Positions 10,045-19,581 of a stretch of 64,000 bases of DNA are shown one piece after another. Each line of letters opens with the position of its first letter. Position 1 is the first letter of the stretch. Source of the DNA: Bacillota bacterium. GTDB lineage: Bacteria; Bacillota; Clostridia; Peptostreptococcales; Anaerovoracaceae. Under the pieces are notes generated by a model that saw only the letters and a list, made by a program, of their open reading frames with translations, was not told the origin of the DNA and did no database searches. The position numbers were made by a program, and so were the translations under genes. The stretch lies in the NCBI GenBank assembly GCA_030526355.1, contig JAUNDC010000004.1, positions 1 through 64,000 on the forward strand, written 5' to 3'.

Positions 10045-11223
10045 TTATCTTTCTACAACGATTGCAGTTCCCTGTCCGCCGCCGATGCACAGAGTTGCCA
10101 GACCAGTCTTAGCATCTCTCTTAGCCATTTCGTGGATCAGAGTGATAAGAATTCTGCAGCCTGATGCACCGATTGGGTGTCCCAGAGCGATAGCACCACC
10201 GTTTACGTTGAGCTTAGCAGGATCGATTCCCAGATCCTTACCTACTGCCAGTGACTGTGCAGCGAATGCTTCATTAGCTTCGATAAGATCGATATCTTCA
10301 ATCTTGAGACCAGCTTTTTCGAGAGCCTTCTGTGATGAAGGAACAGGACCTACACCCATGATGCTAGGGTCAACACCTGCTGAAGCATATGATTTGATTG
10401 TGCACATAGGAGTCAGACCGAGAGCATCAGCCTTTTCCTTTGACATTACGATAACAGCTGCGCCAGCATCATTGATACCTGAAGCGTTAGCTGCTGTTAC
10501 AATACCATCCTTCTTGAATGCAGGCTTCAGCTTACCAACCTTTTCCATAGTTGTTCCGAACTTAGGGTGTTCATCAGTATCGAAGATGATTGGATCGCCC
10601 TTTCTCTGAGGGATTTCTACAGGAACAATCTCATCCTTGAACTTACCAGCCTTGATAGCTGCTTCAGCCTTTTCCTGTGATGCTACTGAGAAAGCATCCA
10701 GATCTTCTCTTGTGAGACCCCACTGTTCTGCTACGTTTTCTGCAGTGATACCCATGTGGTAATCGTTGAATGCATCCCAAAGACCATCGTTAACCATCAT
10801 GTCTACCATCTTAGTGTTGTTCATTCTAGCGCCCCATCTTGCAGCCGGCATAGCATATGCAGCCATTGACATGTTTTCTGCACCACCTGCTACTACGATT
10901 TCAGCATCGCCAGCCTTGATCATCTGAGCTGCCAGTGAGATAGCTCTGAGACCTGATCCGCAAACCTTATTCAGAGTCATTGCAGGAACTTCCTTAGGGA
11001 TTCCAGCATCCATAGCAATCTGTCTAGCGATATTCTGTCCAAGTGCACCCTGGAGTACGCAGCCCAGAACTACTTCATCGATATCTTCTGCATTGATTCC
11101 AGCTCTCTTGATTGCTTCTTTTACAGCGATAGCACCAAGTGTTCTTGTTGGAACTGACTTCAGTGCTCCGCCGAAACTGCCGATTGGGGTTCTTGCTGCA
11201 CTTACGATTACAACATCTCTCAT
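10045..11223 (-). CDS. thlA: Acetyl-CoA acetyltransferase (thiolase)
   Basis: 392-residue biosynthetic-type thiolase, condensing two acetyl-CoA to acetoacetyl-CoA, the entry to butyrate or other C4 products. The acylated cysteine is C88 in NKVCGSGL. H349 in GHPIGASG and C379 in CIGGGQG complete the catalytic set. The start is preceded by AAGGAGGAAACTAATT. It is monocistronic, with an inverted repeat about 60 bp upstream and its own terminator. Butyrate pathway partners (hbd, crt, bcd) are not in the window. Confidence 0.96.
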   Translation of the reverse strand: MRDVVIVSAARTPIGSFGGALKSVPTRTLGAIAVKEAIKRAGINAEDIDEVVLGCVLQGALGQNIARQIAMDAGIPKEVPAMTLNKVCGSGLRAISLAAQMIKAGDAEIVVAGGAENMSMAAYAMPAARWGARMNNTKMVDMMVNDGLWDAFNDYHMGITAENVAEQWGLTREDLDAFSVASQEKAEAAIKAGKFKDEIVPVEIPQRKGDPIIFDTDEHPKFGTTMEKVGKLKPAFKKDGIVTAANASGINDAGAAVIVMSKEKADALGLTPMCTIKSYASAGVDPSIMGVGPVPSSQKALEKAGLKIEDIDLIEANEAFAAQSLAVGKDLGIDPAKLNVNGGAIALGHPIGASGCRILITLIHEMAKRDAKTGLATLCIGGGQGTAIVVER

Positions 11224-11276
11224 AATTAGTTTCCTCCTTTAAATGTGTTATCACATTACTACTGTTATTTTTTTAA

Positions 11277-11303
11277 CCATGTTATGCCCGTTTTTTAACA
11301 TGG
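11277..11303. promoter_or_regulatory. Inverted repeat upstream of thiolase
   Basis: CCATGTTA and TAACATGG form a perfect 8-bp inverted repeat with an 11-bp spacer. It sits between the 3' end of the DUF2156 gene and the thiolase start. It could be an operator or part of a weak terminator; no clear U-tract follows, so an operator is slightly preferred. Confidence 0.4.
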
Positions 11304-11311
11304 ATAAAATA

Positions 11312-12244
11312 CTATTTGAATATTCCTATATATTTTTCAAGCAGCTTAACCGGTTTATACGAAAGCTTTGCTTTTCTGAGGTTAGGTATACCCATATCCT
11401 CTTCTCTGTTTATATATTTTGCTTTGGATGCAACATTCCGGCAGAATTCATTGTTAATCGCCTGATAGAGGCCTCTGTAATTGATGTTCGCCTTTTCGAC
11501 ATGCTCAGTGATAGTGTTTTTGCCTAGCTGCCCACCAATAGCAATCGCTTCTATTTTGCCATCTATCAGAATAGCACCTGCACTGTATCCAACCTTTTCA
11601 AGGTTGCGAAAGACGTCTTCCATAGCCTGCTCTTCCATCTTAAGAAGCTCCATCTCATGTTCAGGCACATCCTTTCTGGCATTGAATTCAGCTATGAACT
11701 TCATAGCATCATCCGCCATGTCAGAAGTCATTTCAACATATTCATACTCATAATTCTTAAGAAAAAAGTTGAGATGATTTTTTTTGCTGTGATATGCTCT
11801 TCCTTTAAGGTCAATCAGATCCTGGGTCAGATAAACATAATCATAGTTAGGTCTATCATCCTTGAAGCATATTTCAGGGCATGCCTCCTTTATTATTTCC
11901 ATAAGGTGAAAAGGAACAAGTCTCAGACTGAAGGGCTGTCCCATATCTTCAAAACGAGATTTTGCAGCCAATATTGTTTCTCTCAGTGATTCCGTATCAT
12001 ATTCACCTGTTCTGGTAAGCGGTGGAAACATGAACGGAAGAATAATTCCATCCTCCAGCTCAAGATGGCTGATTCCCGTTATACACATGTAATCGCCTAT
12101 TATCTCCCAGCTGAATTTATTAATATCCCTCCACATATACAATGCCGAAAAGGAGAGACCTGATGTCTTGTATTCATATCCGTAAAGATATTCTTCAAGA
12201 GCCTGTCTGTTATCTATTGTGATTCTGTTTTTAAACATATACAT
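11312..12244 (-). CDS. DUF2156 (GNAT-fold) domain protein
   Basis: 310-residue protein resembling the DUF2156 family, related to the acyltransferase part of phosphatidylglycerol lysyltransferase (MprF) but with no membrane segments. Recognisable segments are FSALYMWRDINKF near the N-terminus, the YHSKKNHLNFFLKNYE stretch near residue 155, and the paired GNAT-like region IDGKIEAIAIGGQLGKNTITEHVEKA. The true acceptor is unknown. It follows the isochorismatase-like gene by 24 bp on the same strand and may be co-transcribed with surE. Confidence 0.82.
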   Translation of the reverse strand: MYMFKNRITIDNRQALEEYLYGYEYKTSGLSFSALYMWRDINKFSWEIIGDYMCITGISHLELEDGIILPFMFPPLTRTGEYDTESLRETILAAKSRFEDMGQPFSLRLVPFHLMEIIKEACPEICFKDDRPNYDYVYLTQDLIDLKGRAYHSKKNHLNFFLKNYEYEYVEMTSDMADDAMKFIAEFNARKDVPEHEMELLKMEEQAMEDVFRNLEKVGYSAGAILIDGKIEAIAIGGQLGKNTITEHVEKANINYRGLYQAINNEFCRNVASKAKYINREEDMGIPNLRKAKLSYKPVKLLEKYIGIFK

Positions 12245-12268
12245 TGCTGACGTGCTCCTGCTTTCTGA

Positions 12269-12814
12269 TTATTTTACTATAGCAGAAATCTGTTTGAAGC
12301 CATCTTCACGCGAGCCTCCCAGAATTTCATACAGTATTGCTTCATATGAGGTTATTACCGCTCCGGCCTCTCCCATACGCGAAATACTCCACATCTTGTC
12401 CTCTGCAGATCTGGATGATATGCAGTCTGTCGGAACATATACATTGTAACCTTCCTCCATGAGCTGCAACACCGTCTGCTGAACACAGATATGTGCCTCT
12501 ATTCCGCATACAACCACATTTTTCCTGCCAAGCGCTCTGAAACGTTCGAGAAATTCTTCATTTTTCATACAGCTGAATGTGGTTTTATCAATCGGTTCAA
12601 AATCTCCGAGAGCTTCTGCTACCGGAGGAATCGTAGGTCCGATTCCCTTTGTGTACTGCTGTGTCACAATAGAAGGTACACCAAGAACGTTCATACCTTT
12701 TATAAGACGCACGGTCTTATCCTCAAGCTGCTCCTTGCCGCTCATTGCAGGCATGAGCTTTTCCTGAAAATCTATAACAACAAATGCCGTATTATCCCTT
12801 GATATAAGGCTCAT
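12269..12814 (-). CDS. Isochorismatase-like cysteine hydrolase
   Basis: 181-residue cysteine hydrolase of the isochorismatase/nicotinamidase fold. The catalytic Asp is in VVIDFQEKLMP, the nucleophile cysteine in the GIEAHICVQQT motif near residue 108, with the usual preceding cis-peptide region. The length fits the small YcaC/PncA-like branch; substrate (an amide or vinyl ether) is not determinable. Its ATG overlaps the surE stop by 4 bp, with GGAGG just upstream, so the two are translationally coupled. Confidence 0.88.
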   Translation of the reverse strand: MSLISRDNTAFVVIDFQEKLMPAMSGKEQLEDKTVRLIKGMNVLGVPSIVTQQYTKGIGPTIPPVAEALGDFEPIDKTTFSCMKNEEFLERFRALGRKNVVVCGIEAHICVQQTVLQLMEEGYNVYVPTDCISSRSAEDKMWSISRMGEAGAVITSYEAILYEILGGSREDGFKQISAIVK

Positions 12815-13575
12815 TCATCTATCCTCCATTTTTTTATTTCTTCAATCAGTTTATAATCAGTCAGATCCCTATGCAGCGGGGTTACGGACGCGTACCCTTC
12901 CTGCATGGCAATAACATCGATGGTATCAGGAAGACCTTCATATATAACAGGATCTCCCGTGTACCTGTAGGCTGTTCTGCCATCCTCCAGCGGAGCAGGA
13001 GTAAAGAACTCCTTGTATTCTCTTCTTCCGAGGGTGGTATATTTCAAACCTTTAATCATATCTGCAGGAAGATCCGGTGTATTTATATTAAGCACTGTAT
13101 CCGGGCCTATCTTACCCCATGATTTCTCAAGAGCCTTGACTGCAAGCTCACAAGCATATTCGAAATGAGTCGCTTCATGGCTGTTGACAGATACCGCCAC
13201 AGACGGCACTCCACAGATGCTTCCCTCTATTGCTGCCGAGACAGTACCTGAATACAATGTGTCCGTCCCCAGATTGCCTCCGTGATTAATTCCGGAGTAA
13301 ACCATATCTATCTCAACACCTCTGTCCTGAAGAATCTTCATACCGAGTTTGACACAATCGGCAGGAGTACCGGAAAACTTGATAGCCAATATAGCATTCT
13401 CGTATGGCACCTCCTCTGCGATAACAGGCTTCGATACAGTTATTCCATGACCGCTGGCACTTCTCTGTGAATCCGGAGCACACACATATACGTCCGCCTT
13501 ATCAGAAAGTGCATTGACCAGCTCCCTCATTCCACGTGCCTGAATACCGTCGTCATTGGCCACCAATATATTCAT
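12811..13575 (-). CDS. surE: 5'/3'-nucleotidase SurE
   Basis: 254-residue metal-dependent nucleoside monophosphatase. The N-terminal NILVANDDGIQARG carries the metal-binding Asp-Asp pair. APDSQRSASGHGIT and YSGINHGGNLGTD supply the remaining Ser and Asn metal ligands. Length is standard. The start follows GAGGTAGATTT. It leads a small operon with the isochorismatase-like hydrolase (4-bp overlap), which may mean linked nucleotide or nicotinamide salvage. Confidence 0.95.
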   Translation of the reverse strand: MNILVANDDGIQARGMRELVNALSDKADVYVCAPDSQRSASGHGITVSKPVIAEEVPYENAILAIKFSGTPADCVKLGMKILQDRGVEIDMVYSGINHGGNLGTDTLYSGTVSAAIEGSICGVPSVAVSVNSHEATHFEYACELAVKALEKSWGKIGPDTVLNINTPDLPADMIKGLKYTTLGRREYKEFFTPAPLEDGRTAYRYTGDPVIYEGLPDTIDVIAMQEGYASVTPLHRDLTDYKLIEEIKKWRIDE

Positions 13576-13678
13576 AAATCTACCTCGCCTTTATTGAAAG
13601 TCATTATGCAGTATACATTAATCCAAAAACTGCATTGCAAAAATTATACCATACTTTAAGGTCGAGAGCAAACAAAAA

Positions 13679-14404
13679 CTAACTGCCCAGCACTTTTCCT
13701 ATCGAATCATTTATTACCAGCGACGCTCTGTCATCATAGCTTGTTTCCGATTTGTTTATAAGAATAATATCGTTGCCTCTGAAGTAGTTTATCAGTCCGG
13801 CCGCAGGGTATACCACAAGTGATGTACCTCCAACTATCATGGTATCAGCTTCACTTATTGCATCCACTGCTCCGCGAATCACTTCATCATCGAGAGCTTC
13901 CTCATAGAGCACCACATCCGGTTTGATGATGCCACCGCATTTAGGGCACCTTGGTATTCCCTTTTCGCAGTTCTCATCATTCATTATAAATTCAAGGTCA
14001 TAATATGCTCCGCAGTCCATGCAGTTGTTTCTCAAAACAGATCCATGAAGCTCAAATACCTTTCTGCTGCCTGCCTTCTGATGCAGACCGTCGATATTCT
14101 GAGTTACAACACCAATCAGCTTCCCAGCTTCTTCAATCTCCGCCAGGGCAATATGCGCCTTGTTGGGCTGTGCATCAGGATAAATCAGATTTTTCTTGTA
14201 GTAATCAAAGAACATCTCAGTGTGCTGAAGAAAAAATGACCTCGAAAGCATATGCTCAGGTGAAAACCCGTAATCATTCATTGCCTTGTACAATCCTGAC
14301 TCTGATCTGAAATCAGGTATATTACTCTCTGTCGACACTCCCGCACCGCCAAAGAATACGACTTTATTACTCTTATCTAGTATTTCCTTTACTCTGCTGT
14401 CCAT
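13679..14404 (-). CDS. NAD-dependent protein deacylase, sirtuin family
   Basis: 241-residue Sir2 protein removing acyl groups from lysines using NAD. The GAGVSTESNIPDFRS motif binds NAD; TQNIDGLH and FELHGS carry the catalytic Asn/Asp and His. The zinc-binding cysteines are the CMDCG and CPKCGG pairs. The start at 14404 is chosen for its TAGGAG site; a longer frame from 14488 runs into the upstream gene. It lies 10 bp after the AIM24-like gene, so both probably share a transcript. Confidence 0.94.
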   Translation of the reverse strand: MDSRVKEILDKSNKVVFFGGAGVSTESNIPDFRSESGLYKAMNDYGFSPEHMLSRSFFLQHTEMFFDYYKKNLIYPDAQPNKAHIALAEIEEAGKLIGVVTQNIDGLHQKAGSRKVFELHGSVLRNNCMDCGAYYDLEFIMNDENCEKGIPRCPKCGGIIKPDVVLYEEALDDEVIRGAVDAISEADTMIVGGTSLVVYPAAGLINYFRGNDIILINKSETSYDDRASLVINDSIGKVLGS

Positions 14405-14414
14405 ACTTAATCTC

Positions 14415-15095
14415 CTAATTTCCTGTTGGTATATACGGTCTGATTGCTGCTGCAACATTAGGAAGAGGCATTGTCTGAAGCCACACATGTCCCGGTCCTG
14501 TAATAACCGTATTAAACAGACCTTCCCCTCCCAGGAACTTGTTCTTCATACCGGGAACGGTCTTTATCTCCATGCTGCAGCTTGCTGTCATGGCAGCCAG
14601 ATGTCCTGTATCAACTACAATCTGCTGACCTGGTTTAAGATCGTATTCAGCCACATAGCCATCAAATTCACCGAAAGCAATTCCTCTGCCGCTCAGCTTC
14701 TGCATGATGAACCCCTCTCCTCCAAACAATCCCGAGCCTATCTTTTTATTAAGAAATACGGAAAGCTGCACGCCCTCTTCCCCGGCAAGGAAAACACCCT
14801 TCTGGCATATGAGCTCGTTCTCCGGACTTATCTCGAAAGCCTTAATTGATCCCGGAAAGCTTGAAGCAAACGCTATCATACCTTTGCCTCCCTGGGCAGT
14901 ATATATGTTCTGAAAAATATGCTCGCCTGCGAACATCCGACCCAATGCTTTTCCTACTCCACCATTGCTGCTTGTTTCCATCTGCATATTAGCCGACATC
15001 CATGACATGGCGCCGCCTTCGGTTATCATTCTTTCACCCGGTTCAAGAGTACAAATAACTACAGGTAACGTCTCCCCTTTGATCTGATATTGCAT
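14415..15095 (-). CDS. TIGR00266/AIM24 family protein
   Basis: 226-residue protein of the AIM24/DUF124 family with the characteristic opening YQIKGETLPVV and the LEPGERMITEGGAMSWM block near residue 20-35. Glycine-rich beta strands dominate, and no membrane segment is seen. The molecular role of the bacterial members is not established. It has a GAGAGGTG ribosome site and is followed at 10 bp by the sirtuin gene. The 172 bp upstream are AT-rich and contain no other gene I can support. Confidence 0.85.
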   Translation of the reverse strand: MQYQIKGETLPVVICTLEPGERMITEGGAMSWMSANMQMETSSNGGVGKALGRMFAGEHIFQNIYTAQGGKGMIAFASSFPGSIKAFEISPENELICQKGVFLAGEEGVQLSVFLNKKIGSGLFGGEGFIMQKLSGRGIAFGEFDGYVAEYDLKPGQQIVVDTGHLAAMTASCSMEIKTVPGMKNKFLGGEGLFNTVITGPGHVWLQTMPLPNVAAAIRPYIPTGN

Positions 15096-15267
15096 TTGAG
15101 CACCTCTCTTTCTTCTGATTATGTACAGTTGCTTAACAGCTGCCTTATTTTAACAGAATACTGTTTTACTATCTTAAATTATATAATTTTCATATGTATT
15201 TTTCAATGCATTATGCCATTTTGAATATGTTGTTTAATTCTGTATATTCTGTGTCTGCTGCTGCCAC

Positions 15268-16008
15268 TCATATCGTATTCATCTCTGTAAGATGCTTCCA
15301 GTATCGCACAGGCATAAAATTTTTCTGACATCTTGGGTTTGTTCTTTCTTTTATTGATATGTTGTCAAAATAATTCTTCCATAGCAGCCTGTAGCTCTGC
15401 TCCTCTTCTGATGGTTCCGGTATATCGGAATCATCAAACTCGGAGATATACCATCGATTCTGATATGCTATCAATGCTTTCCGCCTTCTGAAATCATGAA
15501 TAATAAAGGGGTCATTCCTGAACCTGTCACAAAAATGAGTATGCAGCAGTTCCAGAACATCGTTGTCAGGCTCTATTCTGCTGTACAGCACGTCGCCGTC
15601 CATAACTGAGAATCTGACGAACTGCAGCATTCGTTCTGTTTCCACGTTTATTTTTTTCTCAATTGACTGAATATCAAACACAACAGGATTGCCATGGAGC
15701 ATTGATACCGATGCACCCTGCCTGAAGCCCAGTTCCACATATCTGAGAATCTTCATTTCTTTGTCATGATCGCATGACAGGTAGGCCTTGTATATCCTCC
15801 GCAAATCATATGATGAAATCTTTTTTTCTATAGCTTCGTATACTGCTGTAGCTTTGAAAGAATCTGTTTCAACCTCCATAAAATCCGCCAGCAGAGTCGG
15901 CTGGTATTCACCCTGAGGAAATATTCCCGAAGCCTTACCGGTATAATAATGATGATAAATGCATGTAAGTATCCCTTCAAAGGTTCCGTCATAAAGATAA
16001 TCCAACAT
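15268..16008 (-). CDS. TIGR03915/DUF4130 radical SAM-linked DNA repair protein
   Basis: 246-residue member of DUF4130/TIGR03915, starting MLDYLYDGTFEGILTCIYHHY and ending with the diagnostic NPRCQKNFMPVRYWKHLTEM block. In many bacteria this domain is linked, or fused, to a uracil-DNA-glycosylase-like domain and is always next to a TIGR03916 radical SAM protein. Here it stands alone, with no glycosylase domain, and is the second gene after the radical SAM gene (about 75 bp apart). Function in DNA modification or repair is predicted only by this association. The start follows AAGGAGTTTGAACT. Confidence 0.9.
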   Translation of the reverse strand: MLDYLYDGTFEGILTCIYHHYYTGKASGIFPQGEYQPTLLADFMEVETDSFKATAVYEAIEKKISSYDLRRIYKAYLSCDHDKEMKILRYVELGFRQGASVSMLHGNPVVFDIQSIEKKINVETERMLQFVRFSVMDGDVLYSRIEPDNDVLELLHTHFCDRFRNDPFIIHDFRRRKALIAYQNRWYISEFDDSDIPEPSEEEQSYRLLWKNYFDNISIKERTNPRCQKNFMPVRYWKHLTEMNTI

Positions 16009-16082
16009 AGTTCAAACTCCTTACAGTTTACTTGAAGCAGCTCATATACATCTGGCTGCAAAACGCACGCCGGCCGATTCTG

Positions 16083-17534
16083 TCAGATAAGTCCGTTCTG
16101 TGCCAGCTTCTCCTGCTTTTCTCCTTCTTCAAGCCTGTTCCAATCATTATCGAACATAGAAAGCTGGAGTCCGCTTTCCATCTGGAGTATTGCATTTCTT
16201 ATAGTTTCCGGATCAAAGCTTCTCTGTCCGTAATATCTTCCACCGCATGTCAGGAAATACCTGGCACGCTTGATTACAACTCCCATTTTTTTCAGGTCAT
16301 CAAAGCTGACTGCTGCGATTCTTCTCTGCCTAATTATACGTCTGGCCGAAACAGCTCCTATTCCCGGTACCCTCATGAGCATTCCGTATGAAGCCTTGTT
16401 GACTTCCACCGGAAACTGGTCAAGATTTCTCAGCGCCCATGTCACCTTGGGATCAAGATCCGGATCCAGGTTGGCATTATCCTTGTTAAACAGCTCATTT
16501 ACGGTGAATCCGTAAAACCTCAGCAGCCAGTCAGCCTGGTATATTCTGTGTTCTCTAGCTAGAGGAGGCGCCGTGTTTTTGCCCGGCAGCACCGGAGACT
16601 CAACTACAGGAATATATGCAGAGTAATAAACTCTTTTCATTTTAAATGTTCTGTAAAGGTTCTCGCTGGTAGTAAGTATACTCTGATCTGTCTCTCCTCC
16701 TGCGCCTATTATCATCTGTGTCGTCTGTCCTGCAGGCGCAAAGCTCTTGTCCGTTCTGACACGTGCTACAGCAGTGCTCCCTGCCATGCTGCTCTTATGC
16801 CCGCCGGTCACAGGATAATTCCCTGCAATATTCAGCTGCCTTCCTGCACCCAGATAATTCTCCGCTGTGTTCAGTTGCTGCCCCCTGAACATAGTTCCCG
16901 GCCCCTTAAGTGCGTTTCTCTCTATCAGCGAATTGGTTATCTGACGCATAGGCGCGAAGATTTCATTCGGTTTTTTCTGGGGTGCTAACAGTTCCAGACT
17001 CTTTGAGGTCGGCATCTCTATATTGACACTGAGTCTGTCTGCCACCAGCCCAATCTGATGAAGAAGCTCCGGGGACACTCCCGGTATTATCTTAGCATGA
17101 ATATACCCTGCGAATCCATATTTATACCTCAGCAGCTGCAGTGATTCCAGTATTCTCTCCGCAGTATAGTCAGGTGATACTTCAACTGCAGAGCTGAGAA
17201 ACAACCCTTCGATATAGTTTCTTCTGTAAAACTCTATCGTGAGACGAGCCAGCTCATCCGGTTCGAAGGATGCTCTGGGAAAATCATTAGTTCTCCTGTT
17301 AACGCAGTATTCACAGTTGTAAACACATTTATTTGTAAAAAGCACTTTAAGCAATGAAATGCATCTGCCGTCCGCGCCCCAGGAATGGCATATTCCGGCA
17401 GCATGTGCACTCCCGATTTTGCCGTTATTGTGCCTGCCGGCTCCGCTGCTGGAGCATGACACATCGTATTTGGCACTGTCCGCCAGTATCTTGAGTTTTT
17501 CCATCATTGCTTCCATAAACATCCATCCCTTCAT
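16083..17534 (-). CDS. Putative DNA modification/repair radical SAM protein (TIGR03916)
   Basis: Radical SAM protein of the TIGR03916 type with the hallmark KYDVSCSSSG opening. The cluster-binding CxxxCxxC lies in NKCVYNCEYC (residues 70-77 from this start). A C-terminal helix-hairpin-helix (RVPGIGAVSARRI) suggests DNA contact. The start is uncertain: ATGs at 17534, 17516 and 17507 are possible. A frame from 17597 is unlikely because TTGAAC-N17-TAAAAT, a likely promoter, lies inside it. A low-complexity insert sits at 16748-16886. Transcribed with the DUF4130 partner downstream. Confidence 0.9.
   Translation of the reverse strand: MKGWMFMEAMMEKLKILADSAKYDVSCSSSGAGRHNNGKIGSAHAAGICHSWGADGRCISLLKVLFTNKCVYNCEYCVNRRTNDFPRASFEPDELARLTIEFYRRNYIEGLFLSSAVEVSPDYTAERILESLQLLRYKYGFAGYIHAKIIPGVSPELLHQIGLVADRLSVNIEMPTSKSLELLAPQKKPNEIFAPMRQITNSLIERNALKGPGTMFRGQQLNTAENYLGAGRQLNIAGNYPVTGGHKSSMAGSTAVARVRTDKSFAPAGQTTQMIIGAGGETDQSILTTSENLYRTFKMKRVYYSAYIPVVESPVLPGKNTAPPLAREHRIYQADWLLRFYGFTVNELFNKDNANLDPDLDPKVTWALRNLDQFPVEVNKASYGMLMRVPGIGAVSARRIIRQRRIAAVSFDDLKKMGVVIKRARYFLTCGGRYYGQRSFDPETIRNAILQMESGLQLSMFDNDWNRLEEGEKQEKLAQNGLI
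16806..16883 (-). repeat. Tandem 13-residue repeat inside the radical SAM gene
   Basis: Two successive 39-bp units encode GQQLNTAENYLGA and GRQLNIAGNYPVT. They lie in a Gly/Ser/Ala-rich insert just before the FAPAGQTTQMI core motif, which looks like a recent local expansion. Confidence 0.75.
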
Positions 17535-17699
17535 CCGCAGAGGCTTTATCTGTTGTAACCGCAGTTTTATTTTATCACTTAAGGAACGTTTGTTCAAGAA
17601 CTTATGTTTTCTTGCAGCCTCTTCCTGCGGCTGTTTTTAATTCTGTACATTATCGCTGAAACTGCATATAATATAATCATATGGAGGAATTTTGAATCA

Positions 17700-18899
17700 A
17701 TGAAAAAAACAGCACTTGTCCTGAGCGGCGGCGGCAGCCGGGGAGCATATGAAGTTGGTGTATGGAAAGCCTTGCGCGAAATGGGAATTTCCATAGACAT
17801 TATTACCGGTACATCTGTAGGTGCTATCAATGGCGCGATGATAGCCCAGGGTGATTTCACTTTGACAGAAAAACTCTGGAAACAGCTGGAAACTCAGATG
17901 ATTTTTGATATAGAAGAAAGCGAATACAGCAATGAAAATGGACACCTTCCTGAAATCGGCGGAATTCCGACAGCAGAAGCACTGTCATATGCCAGAGAAA
18001 TCGTACTGAACGGCGGAGCAGGAAGCAGCGGTCTTCAAAACATGCTGAATAAATTCATAGATGAAAAAAATGTACGAAAATCAGGAATTGAGTATGGCCT
18101 TGTAATGACAGGCTACCCGGATTTTAACGAGCATTTTCTCTTTCTTGATGAAATACCCGAAGGACAACTCACAGACTACATTATGGCAAGTGCCTCCTGT
18201 TTCCCTGCAGTTCAGAAATATGTAATAGACGAAAAAAAATACATCGACGGCGGATATCGCGACAACATGCCTGTAGAAATGGCTCTAATCAGAAACGCAA
18301 CTTCAATAATTGCAGTTGATCTGCAGGCTGCCGGTATAGTAAGAAAGGATACCGTGAAAAAAGCACGTGAAGTGTGTGATGAATTTCATCTTATCAGAAG
18401 TCCACACAATCTGGGAAATTTCCTGTTTTTTGATCATAATAACACTTCTATGATAATGAAGCTGGGGTATCTGGATACAATGAAAGAGTATAAAAAGCTT
18501 GATGGAATAAAGTACACCTTTGACAAAGGCGTTTTTACAAAGCACCAGCTTGAGGGGGCAGATGCCGCTGCATGTGTTCTGAAGCTCGATCCATGTACGG
18601 TCTACAGCCATGATAGCCTGAACTTAGCTCTGAATACAAAACTGGGTGCTATGGTTATGCCTGGTGAAAAAACTGACCTAATGGAGCTTATCGAAAGCAT
18701 AAAAAAAGACCCTTCACAAATCAGGCTCCGGCCTCAGCTACTGCTTATTATTGCCGATAATCTGAAAAAAGACGGTGCAGACAGCATTTTCCTGCAACAG
18801 CATGTTTTTAAGCTTCTTGAAGATGAGGTTCAGGCAGCCAATTACCTGATAAATGAAGGGCTCGCCCCATTCAGTCATGATACAAGCCCTTCATACTGA
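17700..18899 (+). CDS. Patatin-like phospholipase
   Basis: 399-residue patatin-family lipid acyl hydrolase. The oxyanion GGGSRG is at residues 10-15, the nucleophile S39 in GTSVG, and the catalytic Asp in the DGGYRDNMP motif. The C-terminal 130 residues follow no family I recognise. The start at 17700 matches the family N-terminus (KKTALVLSGGGSRGAYEVG) and has GGAGG 12 bp upstream; a longer frame from 17604 lacks support. The 3' end overlaps the convergent regulator gene by 29 bp. Confidence 0.92.
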   Translation: MKKTALVLSGGGSRGAYEVGVWKALREMGISIDIITGTSVGAINGAMIAQGDFTLTEKLWKQLETQMIFDIEESEYSNENGHLPEIGGIPTAEALSYAREIVLNGGAGSSGLQNMLNKFIDEKNVRKSGIEYGLVMTGYPDFNEHFLFLDEIPEGQLTDYIMASASCFPAVQKYVIDEKKYIDGGYRDNMPVEMALIRNATSIIAVDLQAAGIVRKDTVKKAREVCDEFHLIRSPHNLGNFLFFDHNNTSMIMKLGYLDTMKEYKKLDGIKYTFDKGVFTKHQLEGADAAACVLKLDPCTVYSHDSLNLALNTKLGAMVMPGEKTDLMELIESIKKDPSQIRLRPQLLLIIADNLKKDGADSIFLQQHVFKLLEDEVQAANYLINEGLAPFSHDTSPSY

Positions 18900-19569
18900 G
18901 TTCACGATCTGCAATATCATAATGCCTGTCGATTGCCTTTTCGCAGGCGTCACGATCTTCCCGCTTTATCGCATTGAATATTTCGCGGTGGTTCTCCCTG
19001 AGCTCCATTCTGACCGACTCATCCGCTCTGAGTATGACTCTTTCGATCCATCTGCGATATACGTTAATAACTGCTTCGGATACACATATCCACATCTGGT
19101 TTCCCGATGCTCTGATCAGAGCGTAATGAAAGCTGTGATCCACTTCAGCCTGTACCTCCGCATCGGAAGAATACATTTGATCCGACAGCAGGGCTTCAAT
19201 TTCTTCGGACATCTCATCTGAAATGCCTTTTTTGATAGCCTCCTGACATACGGCTTTTTCCATGCCACGTCTGAAAGAGCACACCTCCTCAACTGTCGTC
19301 TGCTGCAGCATAAGCATCATATCTATTGCTTCTGATATGGCTGCTGACGGATTGCAGGCGATATAATTTCCGGAGCCCTGCCGGCTTTCGACAAGTCCCA
19401 TATTCTCAAGCATCCTGAGAGCTTCACGTATGGAATTACGTCCCACGCCAAGCTCCTCTGCAAGCGTTCTCTCTGTAGGCAGCCTGGAGCCTATAGAAAG
19501 CTGTTCATTTTCCACGAGAGCATAGATATAGTCTACAACTTTCCTGTATTCCCTGTGTTCCTTTTTCAT
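18871..19569 (-). CDS. FadR-type GntR regulator of the lrgAB operon
   Basis: 232-residue GntR-family repressor. The N-terminal winged helix (about 10-75) has RLPTERTLAEELGVGRNSIREALRMLENMGLV. The FCD effector domain follows, with its acidic/His metal-binding positions in the helical bundle. It is 12 bp after lrgB, in the same operon. The operon promoter carries a TTGGT-N3-ACCAA operator of the kind bound by PdhR and LldR, so it probably represses its own operon in response to a carboxylic acid such as pyruvate or lactate (inference). Confidence 0.9.
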   Translation of the reverse strand: MKKEHREYRKVVDYIYALVENEQLSIGSRLPTERTLAEELGVGRNSIREALRMLENMGLVESRQGSGNYIACNPSAAISEAIDMMLMLQQTTVEEVCSFRRGMEKAVCQEAIKKGISDEMSEEIEALLSDQMYSSDAEVQAEVDHSFHYALIRASGNQMWICVSEAVINVYRRWIERVILRADESVRMELRENHREIFNAIKREDRDACEKAIDRHYDIADRELSMKGLYHD

Positions 19570-19581
19570 TCTTATCCTCCG

